Counted from the stretch's first letter, positions 1-11,406 are shown. The stretch: DNA of 64,000 nucleotides from Epiperipatus broadwayi (GCA_028023455.1 JAQFVV010006273.1:5001128-5065127), one strand, 5' to 3'. Numbers and translations are program-made. Notes: a model not told the origin generated them from the letters alone.

Positions 1-480
1 CATAAAGACTGATAATGATTATAAATATCTTGGTCAAATTATTAATGCAGATAATGGATGCAATTAATTATAAAATTAAACTTGAATAGACTGCTTTTGG
101 TAAAAATAATTTTATATAAAAAAAATATGACTATGTGTTTGAAAAGGAAGGGTGTTAATAAATGCATTTACCAATTTTTATGAATCTGATGCTGGAATAC
201 TTAATAAATGACCAGCACAAAGACATTTGTCCACTCAACACAAATAAAGAGATGTGTGTTAGGAGTAACAAGAGGGATCAAAATTGAAATAAATTGGTGA
301 GAGAACTAACAGGTATTATTGACATCATTAAAAGAATCATAAGGCTAAAGTGGAGCTGATTAAGATATATTGCTAGAAAATATTATAGTAGATGGGCAGT
401 TGAAATCTTAAACTGAAATCCAGCAGATTGTAAAAGACTTAAGATGAAATAAAAATGGGTGATGTAGAAAAGAGAAGTTA
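1..480 (+). pseudogene. LINE reverse transcriptase, C-terminal remnant
   Basis: This is the downstream part of a non-LTR retrotransposon polyprotein, cut by the window start. Translating across frames gives the post-palm block YKYLGQII near 20-50, then VRELTGIIDI and RLKWS (about 291-358) and ARKYYSRWAVEIL (about 370-410). These match the conserved tail of LINE proteins in which 'LKW..AGH.AR...RWT..vl.W' follows the reverse transcriptase. The frame is broken by several stops and shifts, so it is inactive. The same tail is found on the minus strand near 17.8 kb and 31.9 kb, which suggests one family with at least three remnants here. The catalytic half would lie left of the window. The clade is not resolved. 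Confidence 0.75.
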
Positions 481-856
481 GATATTGGATTGACTGTGGA
501 GTAACCTTTATATTGTATTGGATTGATAATAGATAAAAATAATGATGATCTGCTAGTGTCACAAATTTTTGCACTCACAACTTTGACACTATCCATTTCA
601 GATAAATACATTAATGATTATTTATTAAACTAGAGATGATCTCCTACCAAGATGTAAACTTTAAATCTCAATTTAAAATTAGTATCTTGTAATAAAGAAT
701 TTTATTTCACCCTTACTTTGTAAATTACTGTTAAGCTAAGATTAATAGCTGAGGTGAAGCTATAAGTTTGTTATTAGTGAGCCTCTATTTATGGACTGAG
801 CGCTTTTGGAGCACCTACAGCTCCATAATCATAGTCCTTTTTACATGCTGTTGATT

Positions 857-1420
857 CTATGCAAATGCATGCAAATTATAACATCCACCTTTTTGAGATC
901 GCGAAGCACATGTCTTTTCTATTGATTGACATGGCATTGCTGGTGATATCACATGCCTCCTTAATCTTCCTCTTAACATCGTTCCTCTCTGTGCACACGA
1001 TGTCGGTTTTAGACAGCTCAAATCTATGGCTTTTCTCCTGCTGATGATCAGCAAATACTGACCTGCCCTCTCCTTTAGTTGTGGCTTTTGTATATATATA
1101 TATATCTATGCTGAGCCAGTCTGTTGCTCACTGTGGCCTGAGTTTCCCCATAATATACCAAATCACATCCTGTCTGCGGGCACACAATTTTATAAATGAC
1201 ATGGGGGGTTTCTTCTATATTTCTTTTATCTTTGGTGTTGTTGATGAGCCTATTTGTGTTTGGAGGGGTTCTGAATCCAAGTTTGAATTCCTTCTGTAAT
1301 ATTTTACTGAAATTTTTAGCTACTGTAGATATGTAGGGTATAATTAGATGTTGTCTGTTATCTTTTGTGTTTTGTTGTAGTCTCTTGGTTTTTTAAAGAT
1401 TAAATTACAAACACATGGAA
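857..1420 (-). pseudogene. Penelope-like element 3' end with GIY-YIG endonuclease
   Basis: The minus strand encodes the end of a Penelope-like retroelement protein. Read from about 1420 down, it gives IPYISTVAKNFSKIL, then FRTPPNTNRLINNTKD, then the endonuclease core YKIVCPQTGC followed by LVYYGETQATVSNRLAQH, and finally SVFADH and IVCTERNDVKRKIKEA, ending at a stop at 876-878. The YYGET block with the upstream cysteine pair is the GIY-YIG signature, which in this family nicks DNA for target-primed reverse transcription. A (TA)n tract at about 1093-1108 sits between the two halves and shifts the frame, so the copy is dead. The reverse transcriptase part is absent. The tail motif CTERND.KRKIKEA recurs at 48.5 kb. 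Confidence 0.85.
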
Positions 1421-2100
1421 TAACTCAACCTCATCTTTTCTTTTAAAGGGTATCTTATTTAAATATTTAATTTTACTCCATCATATTGCCTTGAAACATA
1501 TAAATAAATATATCTAAAAAAATACAAATAATCCTCAAGATGCATTTTATTGCTGAATTGGCACATACCAAAATTTCTACTCACATCATCATTATTTTTC
1601 AATATTTATTAATACTAAATATTACAATTTGATTTATAGACATCCAGTCACTTGCATTAATGATTATTATTAAATATTTATTAAAGTAGATATTATTTTT
1701 TGAATAAATTTTAGATTTCATTCAAGATATATATATATATATGTGTGTGTCTGTGTTAGTATTTACTTATAATTTTAACATCCTTTATTTTTCCTTGACA
1801 ATTAACCTTTTCCTTTTCCAAAGAGGATATACTACCCACACTTTTCCAGAAGCTTTTCCCTACTTCACAAATTTATTCAAATGTTAGTCACTGGAAAGTT
1901 TACAGGATTTTGCTATTACTATTATTATTATTTGTCTATTAAAAGTCAGATCTGAATGTACATAATTAAAGTAATAAAATATTCTCCCACGTCAATTTTT
2001 AAATCACAATTAAGAACAAATAAAAATAATAATTTTTATAAAAGTCAGTAAAATTTAAACTGAACATGATATCTGATTTATTTTTTATTATTTAATATAT
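1421..2100. other. AT-rich stretch without recognised gene
   Basis: No coding frame or repeat is recognised. It contains a short (TA)n(TG)n microsatellite at about 1729-1750. Confidence 0.6.
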
Positions 2101-2109
2101 TATATTTGA

Positions 2110-2305
2110 TAAAAAATAAAATTACAAAAAAATTAAGTCAGATGTCACATGACCTAATTTAATAAGCTTGTATTACAAATGTTATATATAGAGCTCGCAA
2201 ATAAGCTCTTAGCAAGCTTTGCAGAATATCCTCAACACCATACCAGTTTCTGCTACTGGCATCCTCATTGAGGTGCTAGGATATTCAAGCATTAGATTCT
2301 GATAT
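2110..2305 (-). repeat. Dispersed repeat, family H2 (PLE-like terminal region)
   Basis: The segment from about 2175 to 2298 is closely matched at 29690-29800: both have the block around TAGAGCT.GCAAATAA, the AAGCTTTGCA block and end in TATTCAAGCATTAGAT. The upstream part (AAGTCA..TCACATGACC and AAGCTTGTA, about 2133-2173) is matched at 55420-55456, next to the long foldback there. The inner portion folds like a hammerhead ribozyme (separate entry). I infer that this is a terminal fragment of a Penelope-like element or a related non-autonomous element. No protein is encoded. Confidence 0.65.
2221..2290 (-). ncRNA. Degenerate type I hammerhead ribozyme
   Basis: On the minus strand the order of elements fits a type I hammerhead. 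A 5' stem I strand (GAATATCCTAGCACC) is followed by ATGAGGA, which is CUGANGA with its first C changed to A. Stem II follows as TGC, loop CAGTA, GCA. Then come GAAAC, a two-base loop, and GTA at the cleavage position. The 3' stem I strand (GGTGTTGAGGATATTC) pairs with the 5' strand over nine terminal base pairs, with an internal mismatch patch. The C-to-A change in the core probably abolishes activity. A related copy lies at 29721-29790. Hammerheads of this kind are known from Penelope-like elements. Confidence 0.6.
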
Positions 2306-3436
2306 AAAATATAATTTAAAGTTTAAAACTCATTTAATATTTTTAAAAAGAAAACATTTTTATAGAGTAGTTCCGGACAATCAAATATACAAAACATTTA
2401 GTATGAATACAAAGAATTGTATTAAAAATATAGTAGATTCGAAAATGATAAAGATAAAAATCTATAATGATAATTAATAAATTAAAGACAATACTGCTGC
2501 TACATTGTCAAAACATGGGAAATATTAAATACATTTTAATGGATGTTCAATGTTGAGCACTCTTATCAAAAGTAACTATTATTTTAAAAATAATAAGCTG
2601 AAAATGCATTAAAGTTAGTTTTAATGTTCAATGTTTTATCCAAATACTAGAAATTAGTATTGCTTTTAATTTATTATATTTCAATTACTAGTTATCATAA
2701 TTATTTAGAAAATAATTAATGCATCACATTTTTAAATGCTTAATATGTTAAGAAGAAAAAATGTTAGAAAATAAACAAAAATTTTATAATATTTTATCAC
2801 CAGAAAAATGGAATCCAAAATAAAATAAATGGTTACTTTTATGGAATGTATAGTCTTTTTTTATATTCAAATTACTTTTGTTGAATACCTACTGAACTGA
2901 TTATCCACCCATTAATTATTCTCTTGAATATTTCAATACTTAGTTAAAGCACTCTGTGATCAGACTGTTTCAAGTTTTTATTTATGAATAAACTAATTTC
3001 AAAGTATCTAATTCTTATCTAAAAACTATAACTGACATTACACTATTATTCACATTAATATTCAAAATGTCTTACATTTTATATCTTTAGTAATGATAGT
3101 TTTTTTTCATTTTATAATATAGAAGCTGTATAATCCAAATAAGATTTGATAAACAACCAGTTAAATTCAAAAATTTCTAGAGATTTATAATCATTATTAT
3201 AGTATATTGCAACCTATTCAAAAATATCATAGAGATGTATTGAATAATAAAGATATTTCACAATTATTTATGGCTGCAATCTTTGTTATCTTCTTATTTT
3301 TAAAAAATTGAAACAATGCAAGCTTATATAAGAACAAGTAATATAACTTTATGAGTTAATATATTTTTTAAAAAAAATTAATAATTTTGAATGTATTATG
3401 CTATTAGATTTTAAAATGTTCTTCAAGATTTTCATG
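2306..3436. other. AT-rich stretch without recognised gene
   Basis: I see no coding frame, hairpin or repeat match in this interval beyond low-complexity A/T runs. Confidence 0.55.
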
Positions 3437-4122
3437 TGATGTGATTTGATGTACTGTAGTTCTCCTTAAATGAAGTTAAGAATATCTCAGCAATTAAGCC
3501 CAGAGAAACCTGTTAGCCACTATTTTCCATCTCCCACTCTAAGTTTTCCCATATTCTGCTCTATCCCATTTCCACAACATAATCTTTGTCAACTCTATAG
3601 CCTTTATATCTAAATCTCCCTTATCTTTTCCCAAACCCAGCATAAAAACCAATAATCCACTTTCTGTATAATCACTTTTTTTTATATTTATTCTTCCATA
3701 ACTTCATTATATGTATCCTTTCTGTTTTCAAGCATTTACATTCAATTAACAAATGCCTAATTTTTTCTATTCTTTCCTTACATAATTTACAGACTAAATA
3801 ACCCATATTTTTTCATTTTCATGTATATTCTCTTGTTTTTAAAGATCCCATTCAAGCCTTAAACAATAAACTACTTTCCTTACTATTATCATATATTAAC
3901 TTGCACCTAATATTCTGTTTATTTCTGTATTTATTTAAACTCTTTTTACTCTCCATACTAGTTCTCCATCTCTCTAACTCCCTATTCTTTATTAATAAAT
4001 CTATTCTTTTATCCCATTCCTTACCACTACAACACTCAACAATCCTAACACAATCATATATACTGATATAAATTCTTTATCTAAATATTTTGCATACCGC
4101 ATTACCTTTCTCACCCATCTTA
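3437..4122 (-). mobile_element. 5'-truncated LINE copy (tail only)
   Basis: This is a second, more diverged copy of the last 700 bases of the LINE at 4133-5753, in the same orientation. It covers the last part of the protein, including the cysteine/histidine knuckle, plus the 3' untranslated region. It ends in the same short tail of ATCACA-like repeats (GTGATGTGATTTGATGT on the + strand at about 3437). Several frameshifts make it non-coding. Its upstream end, at the position equivalent to about 4831 in the other copy, directly abuts the tail of that copy, so the two lie head to tail with no unique sequence between them. Confidence 0.8.
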
Positions 4123-4132
4123 TTGATGTGAT

Positions 4133-5753
4133 GTGATGTATTTGGCTTCTCCTTAAACGAAGTCAAGAATATCTCAGCAACTATGCCCAGATAAACCTGT
4201 TAGCCACTTTATTTTCCATTTCCCACTCTAAGTCTTCCCATATTCTGCCCCATCCCATTTCCACAACATAATCTTTGTCAACTCTATGGCCTTTAAATCA
4301 AAATCCCCCTTATCTTTTCACAAACCCAGCATAAAAACTACTAACTCACTTTCTGTATTGTCACTTTGTTCATACCTATTCTCCCATAACTTCATTATCT
4401 GTACCCTTTCTGCTTTCAAGCATTTACATTCAATCAACAGATGCCTAATATTTTCTATACCTTCCTTACACAATTTGCATGCTAAATCACCCATAGTTTT
4501 CCATTTACAAGTATATTCTCTTGTTGCTAAAGATCCCGTTCGAGCCTTAAACAATAAACTACTTTCCTTACTATTATCATAAATTAACTCGCTTCCAATA
4601 TTCCGTTTACTTCTATATATATTTAAACTCTTCTTACCCTCCATACTACTTCTCCATCTCTCCAACTCCCTATTTTTTATTAATGCTTCTATTCTTTTAT
4701 CCCATTCCTTACCACTATAACACTCAACAATCCTCCTAACACAATCATCCCACCTTTTATACAAGTATACTGATATAAATTCTTTATCCAAATCTTTTGC
4801 ATACCGCATTACCTTTCTCACCCATCTTGTTACCTGCCCTTTACTCATAACCCAAATAAACACTATTTTGGCTATTCTTTTACTATCCATAAACTGCAAC
4901 CTACCAAACATTTTCATTTTACTTTTTGCATCTCTCATATAGAAACTTGACCATCCCATTTTTCCTTGAATTGCCTCATTTGCTGTCCACATCTCTGCAT
5001 CTAAAGCATGTCTTCCTACTTCCCTTTGTACTTTCTCTAAATAATCTAAAATCCTTTTACTAACACATAATGCATCATTACCATATGTTAACCCTGCTAC
5101 TACAACTCCCTTCCATACTGTTAGTTTCTTTACCAAACCTTTTCTTTTCTTTGCTTCATTTACCAATTTTTTCTCCCATTCAACCAAGTAATTTTCCTGA
5201 TTACATAAGATGATTCCCAAATACCTATATCTATCCACCACACTTAACTTTATATCTCCCAATAAAAAAACTACTTCCTTTCTTTCCCCAGTATTAACCA
5301 TCATTATATTTGATTTTTCTTCACTAAATTTAATCCCCATCTCTTTACCCACCCTTGCACATGTCCTCAACAAAATATCCATATCTTCTCTTCTTTCTGC
5401 ACATAAAAAGATATCATCTGCAAAAAAAAGACCCGACAAAGTATATACTCCTTTGCCACCTATTAATGGTATCTCTACCCCTTTTCCTAGTCTTTCTATT
5501 GCTTTTTCCATTTCACTCAAAAACAACAAAAACAAAATCGGTGACATAGGGCATCCCTGCCTTAATCCCACTCCATTTTGAACTTTAACTGATTCTATAT
5601 CCCCTAATTGGTAAGTATAATAATTATTTTCATATAATTTCTTAATAATATTTACTAAAGCTTCATCCATTCCCAAATTGGCTAATCTTACCCATAATCT
5701 ATTTCTATTTACGCTATCATATGCTTTCTCTATATCTATAAAACTCATATATA
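4133..5753 (-). mobile_element. 5'-truncated LINE with open reverse transcriptase frame
   Basis: The element runs on the minus strand from about 5753 to about 4133. It holds a long open frame (4318-5748), about 180 bases of 3' untranslated sequence, and a 3' tail of GATGT/GTGAT repeats on the + strand (4133-4150) rather than poly(A). Such short-repeat tails are usual for some LINE clades. The endonuclease and the first part of the reverse transcriptase are missing, consistent with truncation during target-primed integration. At the 5' junction a 28-bp period tandem duplication is present (about 5726-5781). The copy looks young because a 1.4-kb frame is uninterrupted. Confidence 0.85.
4318..5748 (-). 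CDS. LINE reverse transcriptase, truncated ORF2-like protein
   Basis: The frame is uninterrupted for 476 codons and would polymerise cDNA from element RNA at a nicked target. It starts in the palm at motif A (FIDIEKAYDSV, residues 3-13, with the catalytic aspartate at residue 5). The block GLRQGCPMSPILF is at residues 61-73, the catalytic FADD at 109-112 and the post-palm block YRYLGI at 174-179. After a long connector comes a zinc-knuckle-like CKLC...H...C at about residues 424-443. The first Met is only the first ATG inside a 5'-truncated element, so this is not a natural start and the finger subdomain is missing. It is probably not expressed, or not functional by itself. The LINE clade is not certain; the C-terminal knuckle is shared by several. 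Confidence 0.85.
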   Translation of the reverse strand: MSFIDIEKAYDSVNRNRLWVRLANLGMDEALVNIIKKLYENNYYTYQLGDIESVKVQNGVGLRQGCPMSPILFLLFLSEMEKAIERLGKGVEIPLIGGKGVYTLSGLFFADDIFLCAERREDMDILLRTCARVGKEMGIKFSEEKSNIMMVNTGERKEVVFLLGDIKLSVVDRYRYLGIILCNQENYLVEWEKKLVNEAKKRKGLVKKLTVWKGVVVAGLTYGNDALCVSKRILDYLEKVQREVGRHALDAEMWTANEAIQGKMGWSSFYMRDAKSKMKMFGRLQFMDSKRIAKIVFIWVMSKGQVTRWVRKVMRYAKDLDKEFISVYLYKRWDDCVRRIVECYSGKEWDKRIEALIKNRELERWRSSMEGKKSLNIYRSKRNIGSELIYDNSKESSLLFKARTGSLATREYTCKWKTMGDLACKLCKEGIENIRHLLIECKCLKAERVQIMKLWENRYEQSDNTESELVVFMLGL

Positions 5754-5781
5754 TTCTCTATATCTATAAAACTCATATATA
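5726..5781. repeat. 28-bp period tandem duplication at LINE 5' junction
   Basis: Two copies of a unit containing CTCTATATCTATAAAACTCA lie side by side at the truncated 5' end of the LINE. The first is coding (start of the open frame); the second is outside it. Confidence 0.8.
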
Positions 5782-6750
5782 ACGATCTACCTCTTATGTT
5801 TACACTAGTGCCATCTATCATATTCAAATCACAATAGAAAATAATATTTTAATAAATTGCCTCAGTAATATTATTTAAGTTTAAAGCAATGTTAGATTTG
5901 TGGAAAAGTTTCTTTTTATTTTTTACTTTGTTTATATATTGTTAATGCATTAATAAAAAAAATTGAAGTGCATTTCTCAAGAATTTACTGCTCATGTTTA
6001 TTTAGAATTAATTTATAAGTATCACGTGGTACTGCTTGAGATTTTCCACTTTTTTTTTTCTGTATGATTTCTTATGTTCTTCCATAAAACAATAAATATA
6101 TAAAAGTGAGAATTACTCACTAATAGTTGATACTAATTTACAAAACTTGATACCACATGAAAATAGTCAAATATAAGCTTTTCATTATAATAATATCATT
6201 GCTTTATTTCCATTCATATATTTATGTCCCAATATAATAATAAAAAATAAATCACTTTTAAATATCACATTCAATACACACATAAAAATGATGTTTTAGA
6301 TGTAAATAGACAGTTTATGTTACATGATATAAAGCCAATAAATTTAATATTGGCAAATTCACTTAGTTGAAATCTTAAAAATTGCTGTGGTAATTAATTT
6401 ATATATTATTTTCAGTTTAGCTTTAAAAAGATTTGATTCATAATAATATTGTGAATTAATTATTAATTATTTATTGTATTTGTGATTATTTCATTGTTTG
6501 AATTGTATGTATTAGTGTTGGATTTTAAAAGAGATTGGGATTTAATTGCTGTATCTAAACAATGTCAAGTTTCATAGCTATAACAACTAGCTGCTATATG
6601 GACAAAAATGGATTGTTAATTTTTCCTTTACCCAATTCACTTCTTATTCCCAAAGCAGAATTACTAAGTATACAATTAAATAACTATGTAGTCAGTCAAA
6701 TTCTTTGTTAATATACAACAATAGTAATTTTATTATGCAATATATTAGGT
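5782..6750. other. AT-rich stretch without recognised gene
   Basis: No gene, repeat or strong hairpin was recognised. Confidence 0.5.
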
Positions 6751-7240
6751 AAAAACAGAAAAAACTCACTATACATATTGCCACACACAGCAAGTTAGAG
6801 TAATCAATAGATTCCAGAAGGCTTGTGCATAAAATACCCATCCAGTGGCTACTCATCCAATATCCCCAGACTAGTTTCTGGTTTGTGGCCTTCATCAGCG
6901 AGAAGCCTTGAACCTGAGAGCACTGTACCCAGATCCCAGGATCTAATTCAACCCTCCAGCAGCCACCTTTTATCTCTATTTAACTACAAAAATATGAGTC
7001 TTAAATTGAAAACACCTTAATGTTTTTAATGCAACCCAATCAGCTTATATAATCATATGGGCATGAACTCAGTTCAGCAGCCATACACCGACAAAGTCCA
7101 CAAGCCAGAAACTAGTATGGGGATATTGGATGAGTAGACACTGGATGGGGATTTTATGCACAAGCCTTCTGGCATCGATTGATTACTCTAGCTTGCTGTG
7201 TGTGGCATTACGTATAGTGAGTTTTTCCTGTTTTAAAACA
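6751..7240. mobile_element. Foldback repeat, family H1 (hammerhead-bearing)
   Basis: Two arms of about 140 bases, 6751-6895 and about 7091-7240, are inverted copies of each other (for example CTAGTTTCTGG...TTGTGG on the left against CCACAAGCC.GAAACTAG on the right). They are separated by about 195 bases. The left arm plus spacer is found again, without the second arm, at about 59850-60130. The left arm carries a hammerhead core on the minus strand; the right arm carries a damaged one on the plus strand. Just beyond the right arm, GGTCATGTGATGTTTATTGG (about 7265-7285) resembles sequence next to the PLE at 48.9 kb. I infer a Penelope-like terminal unit duplicated in inverted orientation. Confidence 0.7.
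6860..6912 (-). ncRNA. Candidate type I hammerhead ribozyme, family H1
   Basis: The minus strand at 6898-6869 reads CTGATGA, a 13-base stem II segment (GG and CC strands around CCACAAA, with A opposed to A at its base), GAAAC, loop TA, and GTC. This is an intact conserved core with a two-base-pair stem III. Six stem I pairs can be drawn between the bases before CTGATGA and those after GTC (several are G-U). Stem II is weak. Activity is uncertain. Confidence 0.55.
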
Positions 7241-7285
7241 GTTATACACAGGCATAAGAGGTGGTGGTCATGTGATGTTTATTGG

Positions 7286-8485
7286 CTTAAATATATTAGG
7301 TAAACACATTATGAGTTAAGACATTTCTAATTGCCATTCTATCATACAAAATCACATTAATAATAATATCTATTTTTCTACATTTATAAAAACTGATTGT
7401 ACTGTTGCATGTGATCTATGTTTTTATGTAGATATTCAATATTTTGTCTTGAAGTTTCTAATAGTACATATTAATGAAAAATTTGACCATCCATGTGTAA
7501 GAATGAACTAAGGCTACTCTATCATAAATATAAGAATTTGAACCAAATTCAATTAAGCATTACTGAATTTTGTTTTCAATGTTGGTTTTATTTACATTGA
7601 TTTTCTATATATGTATTTAGGTTTTGAACAAAAGTAGGATCAATTTTGTCAGCATAGCAATTAGTTATTACTGCTATAATAATTTGCATTATTTAGATAA
7701 GGTATCTTCATTCCAATACATTTATGTTAATACTTAGCACTATTAAGTTTCTGATGCAGTTAATTAAATTTTAAATAGTTACAGCAGGGCAAATTTTCTG
7801 CAACAGATTCTAAAAAAAACATGGAAATAAAAGAAACACTCATCAAGTTCGAGAACTGTTTGGGATCATGATGTGAGAATTTTTTAATTCTAATGTACCT
7901 ATTTACTAATCAATTGTGGGCAGTAAGCTGGGTTGACTACCTGGAAAAAAATTCTAAACTTGTTTAAAAACCTTTTTTAGTATATTTGGTGCAAATGTGA
8001 GCCCATATTATAACAGACAAATGTGTTGCAGTTGTACCATAGGCCTTCCAAATAAATAATATATACAAAAAATACTAACATAAAAGCAAAATATGGCATT
8101 TGAAGAGTGAATTAATCTAAATATTACAAATTTATGTTAGTAGTCAAAAGATTTGTAACATTAGTTTTTTATTTGTGTTTCAAGCTAACTTTGTTATATA
8201 TCATAATGGTTTGAAAACCAGTTTGGAGTGGTGGCATACCTCAATTGGTAAGTAAAATTGTAACTGTATTACTGTTCTGGTAGACTGATAGTTTAGTCAG
8301 TTATGAATTAAGTCATTAGAATTGGTACAATGGTATCAATTCAGAGTAAGAGACTAATAATTGATGATAATATTATGAATTACTCGACACCATCAAATTC
8401 TAATCAGAAACTAGTAATCATATATTCTTACTAATCATTTAATCAATATAACTAATACATGTGATATGTCATTATCAACACACCC

Positions 8486-8516
<31 letters not shown>

Positions 8517-9330
8517 AATACATTAATAAAAAGTTTTTATTATTGTGTTTGCATAAATCACAACATACACAAATGATGCAATATAAATTTATAAAAAAGG
8601 ATATTATCTGATCTTTAGGATAAATTATTTCATCATTCTCATCTGTGTTTTCCTCAATTGAATTGCCAGACTGTTACTACTCTCATCCAATCTAAATAAT
8701 AGAATATAAATCTGATACAATCAGTAATAACATAATTCCTTTGCCTAATATTATATCAGTCAACTCATTCCCAAATAAATTTACAAGAACGCTGCAAAAT
8801 AAAAAAAAAAACATTGATTTATTAATAAAACAATTTTAAATTAACAAATATTTAATATGAACAAAACATCACAAAAACTTTCCCCCCTCCATAAAAAAAG
8901 ATATGAATATTCCACTAGATTATTACTAGTAAAATTTATACATTATTATTGATTAATCCATTAATTACTACTATGTGTTTTACAGATTTTGTTACAATTT
9001 TTTTAGTAGCACAAAATTTATTTGCACTAAATTTTCGACTTCCTTCATTTTGTTAAGTTTTTAACAGTTTAATATTAACCTATAAAAATACACCTGGGTA
9101 AAAGTCAACTTTTTACTATCACATTTGTGCTTAATTTGCATTATCTTCTTTTCAGTATCTATGTAATCAAACTCTTAACTAATTAAAAAAAATATATTTT
9201 TCAATCATATATCTCTTAAAATTATACTTGGAGGCTAATACATGTTTTAACAGATGTGATATTTACATTTATATTGTGTGTTTATACATATAATATTTGA
9301 TTGAACACAAGTATAATTTATATAATTGGT
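7286..9330. other. AT-rich stretch without recognised gene
   Basis: No coding region is recognised. A (TA)n(TG)n microsatellite lies at 8485-8516. A tRNA box A-like string near 8235 has no convincing box B. Confidence 0.5.
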
Positions 9331-9334
9331 GAGT

Positions 9335-9430
9335 TTTAGATGTAAATTATAAGGGATATGAACACAAACTTTAATCTCCCTTCAGCTATCGGTTACAACT
9401 GATACCCATGATCACATATAATTTTGAGAG
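9335..9430 (-). repeat. SINE-like repeat, family S
   Basis: The reverse complement carries GGTAT..GTTGTAACCGATAGCTGAAGGGAG, split here by mismatches, followed by AAAGTTTGTGTTCATATCCC and TTATAAT. This is the layout seen in the copies at 11.85, 12.2, 15.75 and 45.1 kb. The TTCAAATCCC-like string near the end resembles a tRNA box B, hence the SINE guess. Confidence 0.5.
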
Positions 9431-11400
9431 GTAACACAAAGTAAGTATTTGCTATAATAACAGTAAAGTTATTTAAACTAATATTCTAGGTTTGTATTAC
9501 AATTGGTTTCTTTAAAGCAGTTTTACTTAAAAACAAATTTTAATTTTTTAATGTAGAGGATATGCATGTAATAGATCAGTAACTCACTATCTGTTAAGGT
9601 TAATAATTTCCAGTCTTTGAGAGTATGTGTGTATGTGAGTAATGTTATTTTAAAGACGATGCTATTTATCTTTTTATAAAGTAGAATGTTTCATAACTCT
9701 AGATACTTATCAGGTGTATTTTAAATGAATATGGAATGTATCCTTGGCCCTTCAGATCACACCAGTACAGCATTACCACTAATACGCCTGTATCACCTCT
9801 AAAATTTCCACAATTCATGCCAGCTGCAAATTAACGGTTTTTGTTAGTCGGCAGGTTCATCATTATGCATCCTTAAATATTGTATTTACATAAGATTATG
9901 AACATAATTAAATTATCTTGTCTAACTTATATGCCAATAATATAAACTATTAATTTTTGGATTTGTTAATATCTCACTTTTTAATTCAGTTTAGTCCATA
10001 CATATCGCACATTTACTCTATTTACACACATATATGCATAGGTTTTGTGATATGATTATTATTTTGAATTTATTTTTTACCTATGGGTGTTCAACATTTT
10101 AATTACCCTATTACTTTGTATAAATATTGATCTGTTTATCCATATTTTTTTTATTTGAATTTTTATTTTTTTTGAGATCATTAAACTGGCTCAATTTTTT
10201 ATTATTTTAAAATGACAAGATAGATATTAAAAATATATAGATTTTGTTCTTTTTACATTGACACATATAAAAAATCAATAATGCGTAACTGGTAGTATCA
10301 GAAAATTACAGATATGTTTTAAAAATACATTATATGCCTAGCCTTGGGCTACAGTGACAGAATTTAAGGTTTTGATACTGTTCCTGGTTGAAATGTTTTC
10401 AGGTTTTTAAAATGATACTTTGTTAATAAGTAAGCTGCTTAAAAAGATCCATACATTAAATAAATAAATAAATATAAACCATTAATATTTTTTTTCGTTT
10501 CTTTTACCTTTAACAACTTTTAGTAAATCATAAAAATAATAATAATGGTAATGATGATGATAATAGTAATAATAATAGTAAAAATATATTTAATTTTTCA
10601 AAACACTTCTAGGAGACCAACTTTCGACAGCGTATCTGTTCTTTTTTTTTTTTTTTTAATATGATTCAAATTTGAATCAAACAAAAATCTGTTTACATTT
10701 TATTATGATGTATAAGTTCTAATTTACTAAAGATTGGGGTTATAAAACTCATTATTTTGGCTTGTATTAATATATTTCTCTTCTTGCATTAATTTACCAT
10801 CACTTGAAATACATGTTTTCTGTTCTTCAGAGTATAACTTCTTTCCATTATGTTTTTATTTTGACTTCTCTTTCCATTTTTTTTTTCAAAACAAAATGCT
10901 AAGAGTAAAAGTATTTTTGCATAAATTTCTCACACCTCTAATTTTTATTTCAACATTTAGTTTTACTCAGAATATTTTCATCTCCAAAAATATTGAAAAA
11001 TTATTAAGTAGTTAGTCCTTGCAATCATGAGACATTTGAGATCTGGAAGATTCGAGTTGAGATGATTCAGACATTTAACTCTAGAATCTGTTACTTCACT
11101 ATTACACACACCACAAAAGCCAACTTCTTAAATTATAAATCAAAATTATTTTATGTAATAATTTGTATTAAGATGAGTGACTAATTTTATTTTGCTGTCT
11201 GAAGTACCAACAGTATTATTTCTCCATTTTTCTATGGTTGTAGATAAGCAACGAAAAGTCAGCATAGAATAACACTTTAGATCAGGAACTTGAAAATTTT
11301 TAGAGCTTTTTGCAATCAGTCAGCTATCTTGGAAAGTATTTTTAAAACCTATGGGATACAAAGAACACAATTTCTATATGTCTGTCAATAAAAAATATAT
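9431..11400. other. AT-rich stretch without recognised gene
   Basis: Only low-complexity A/T tracts and a short (AAT)n/(GAT)n region (about 10533-10590) are seen. Confidence 0.5.
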
Positions 11401-11406
11401 ATATAT

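Noticed and set aside
5210-5581. 123-codon plus-strand frame
   Set aside because: It is the complement of the LINE reverse transcriptase frame, with no domain of its own.
6692-7020. Short frames on both strands within the H1 foldback
   Set aside because: The region is explained as a structured repeat with a ribozyme core; the frames do not match any protein domain.
8220-8330. Possible tRNA-like SINE
   Set aside because: A box A-like string (CTCAATTGGTAAGT) is present but there is no box B and no second copy.
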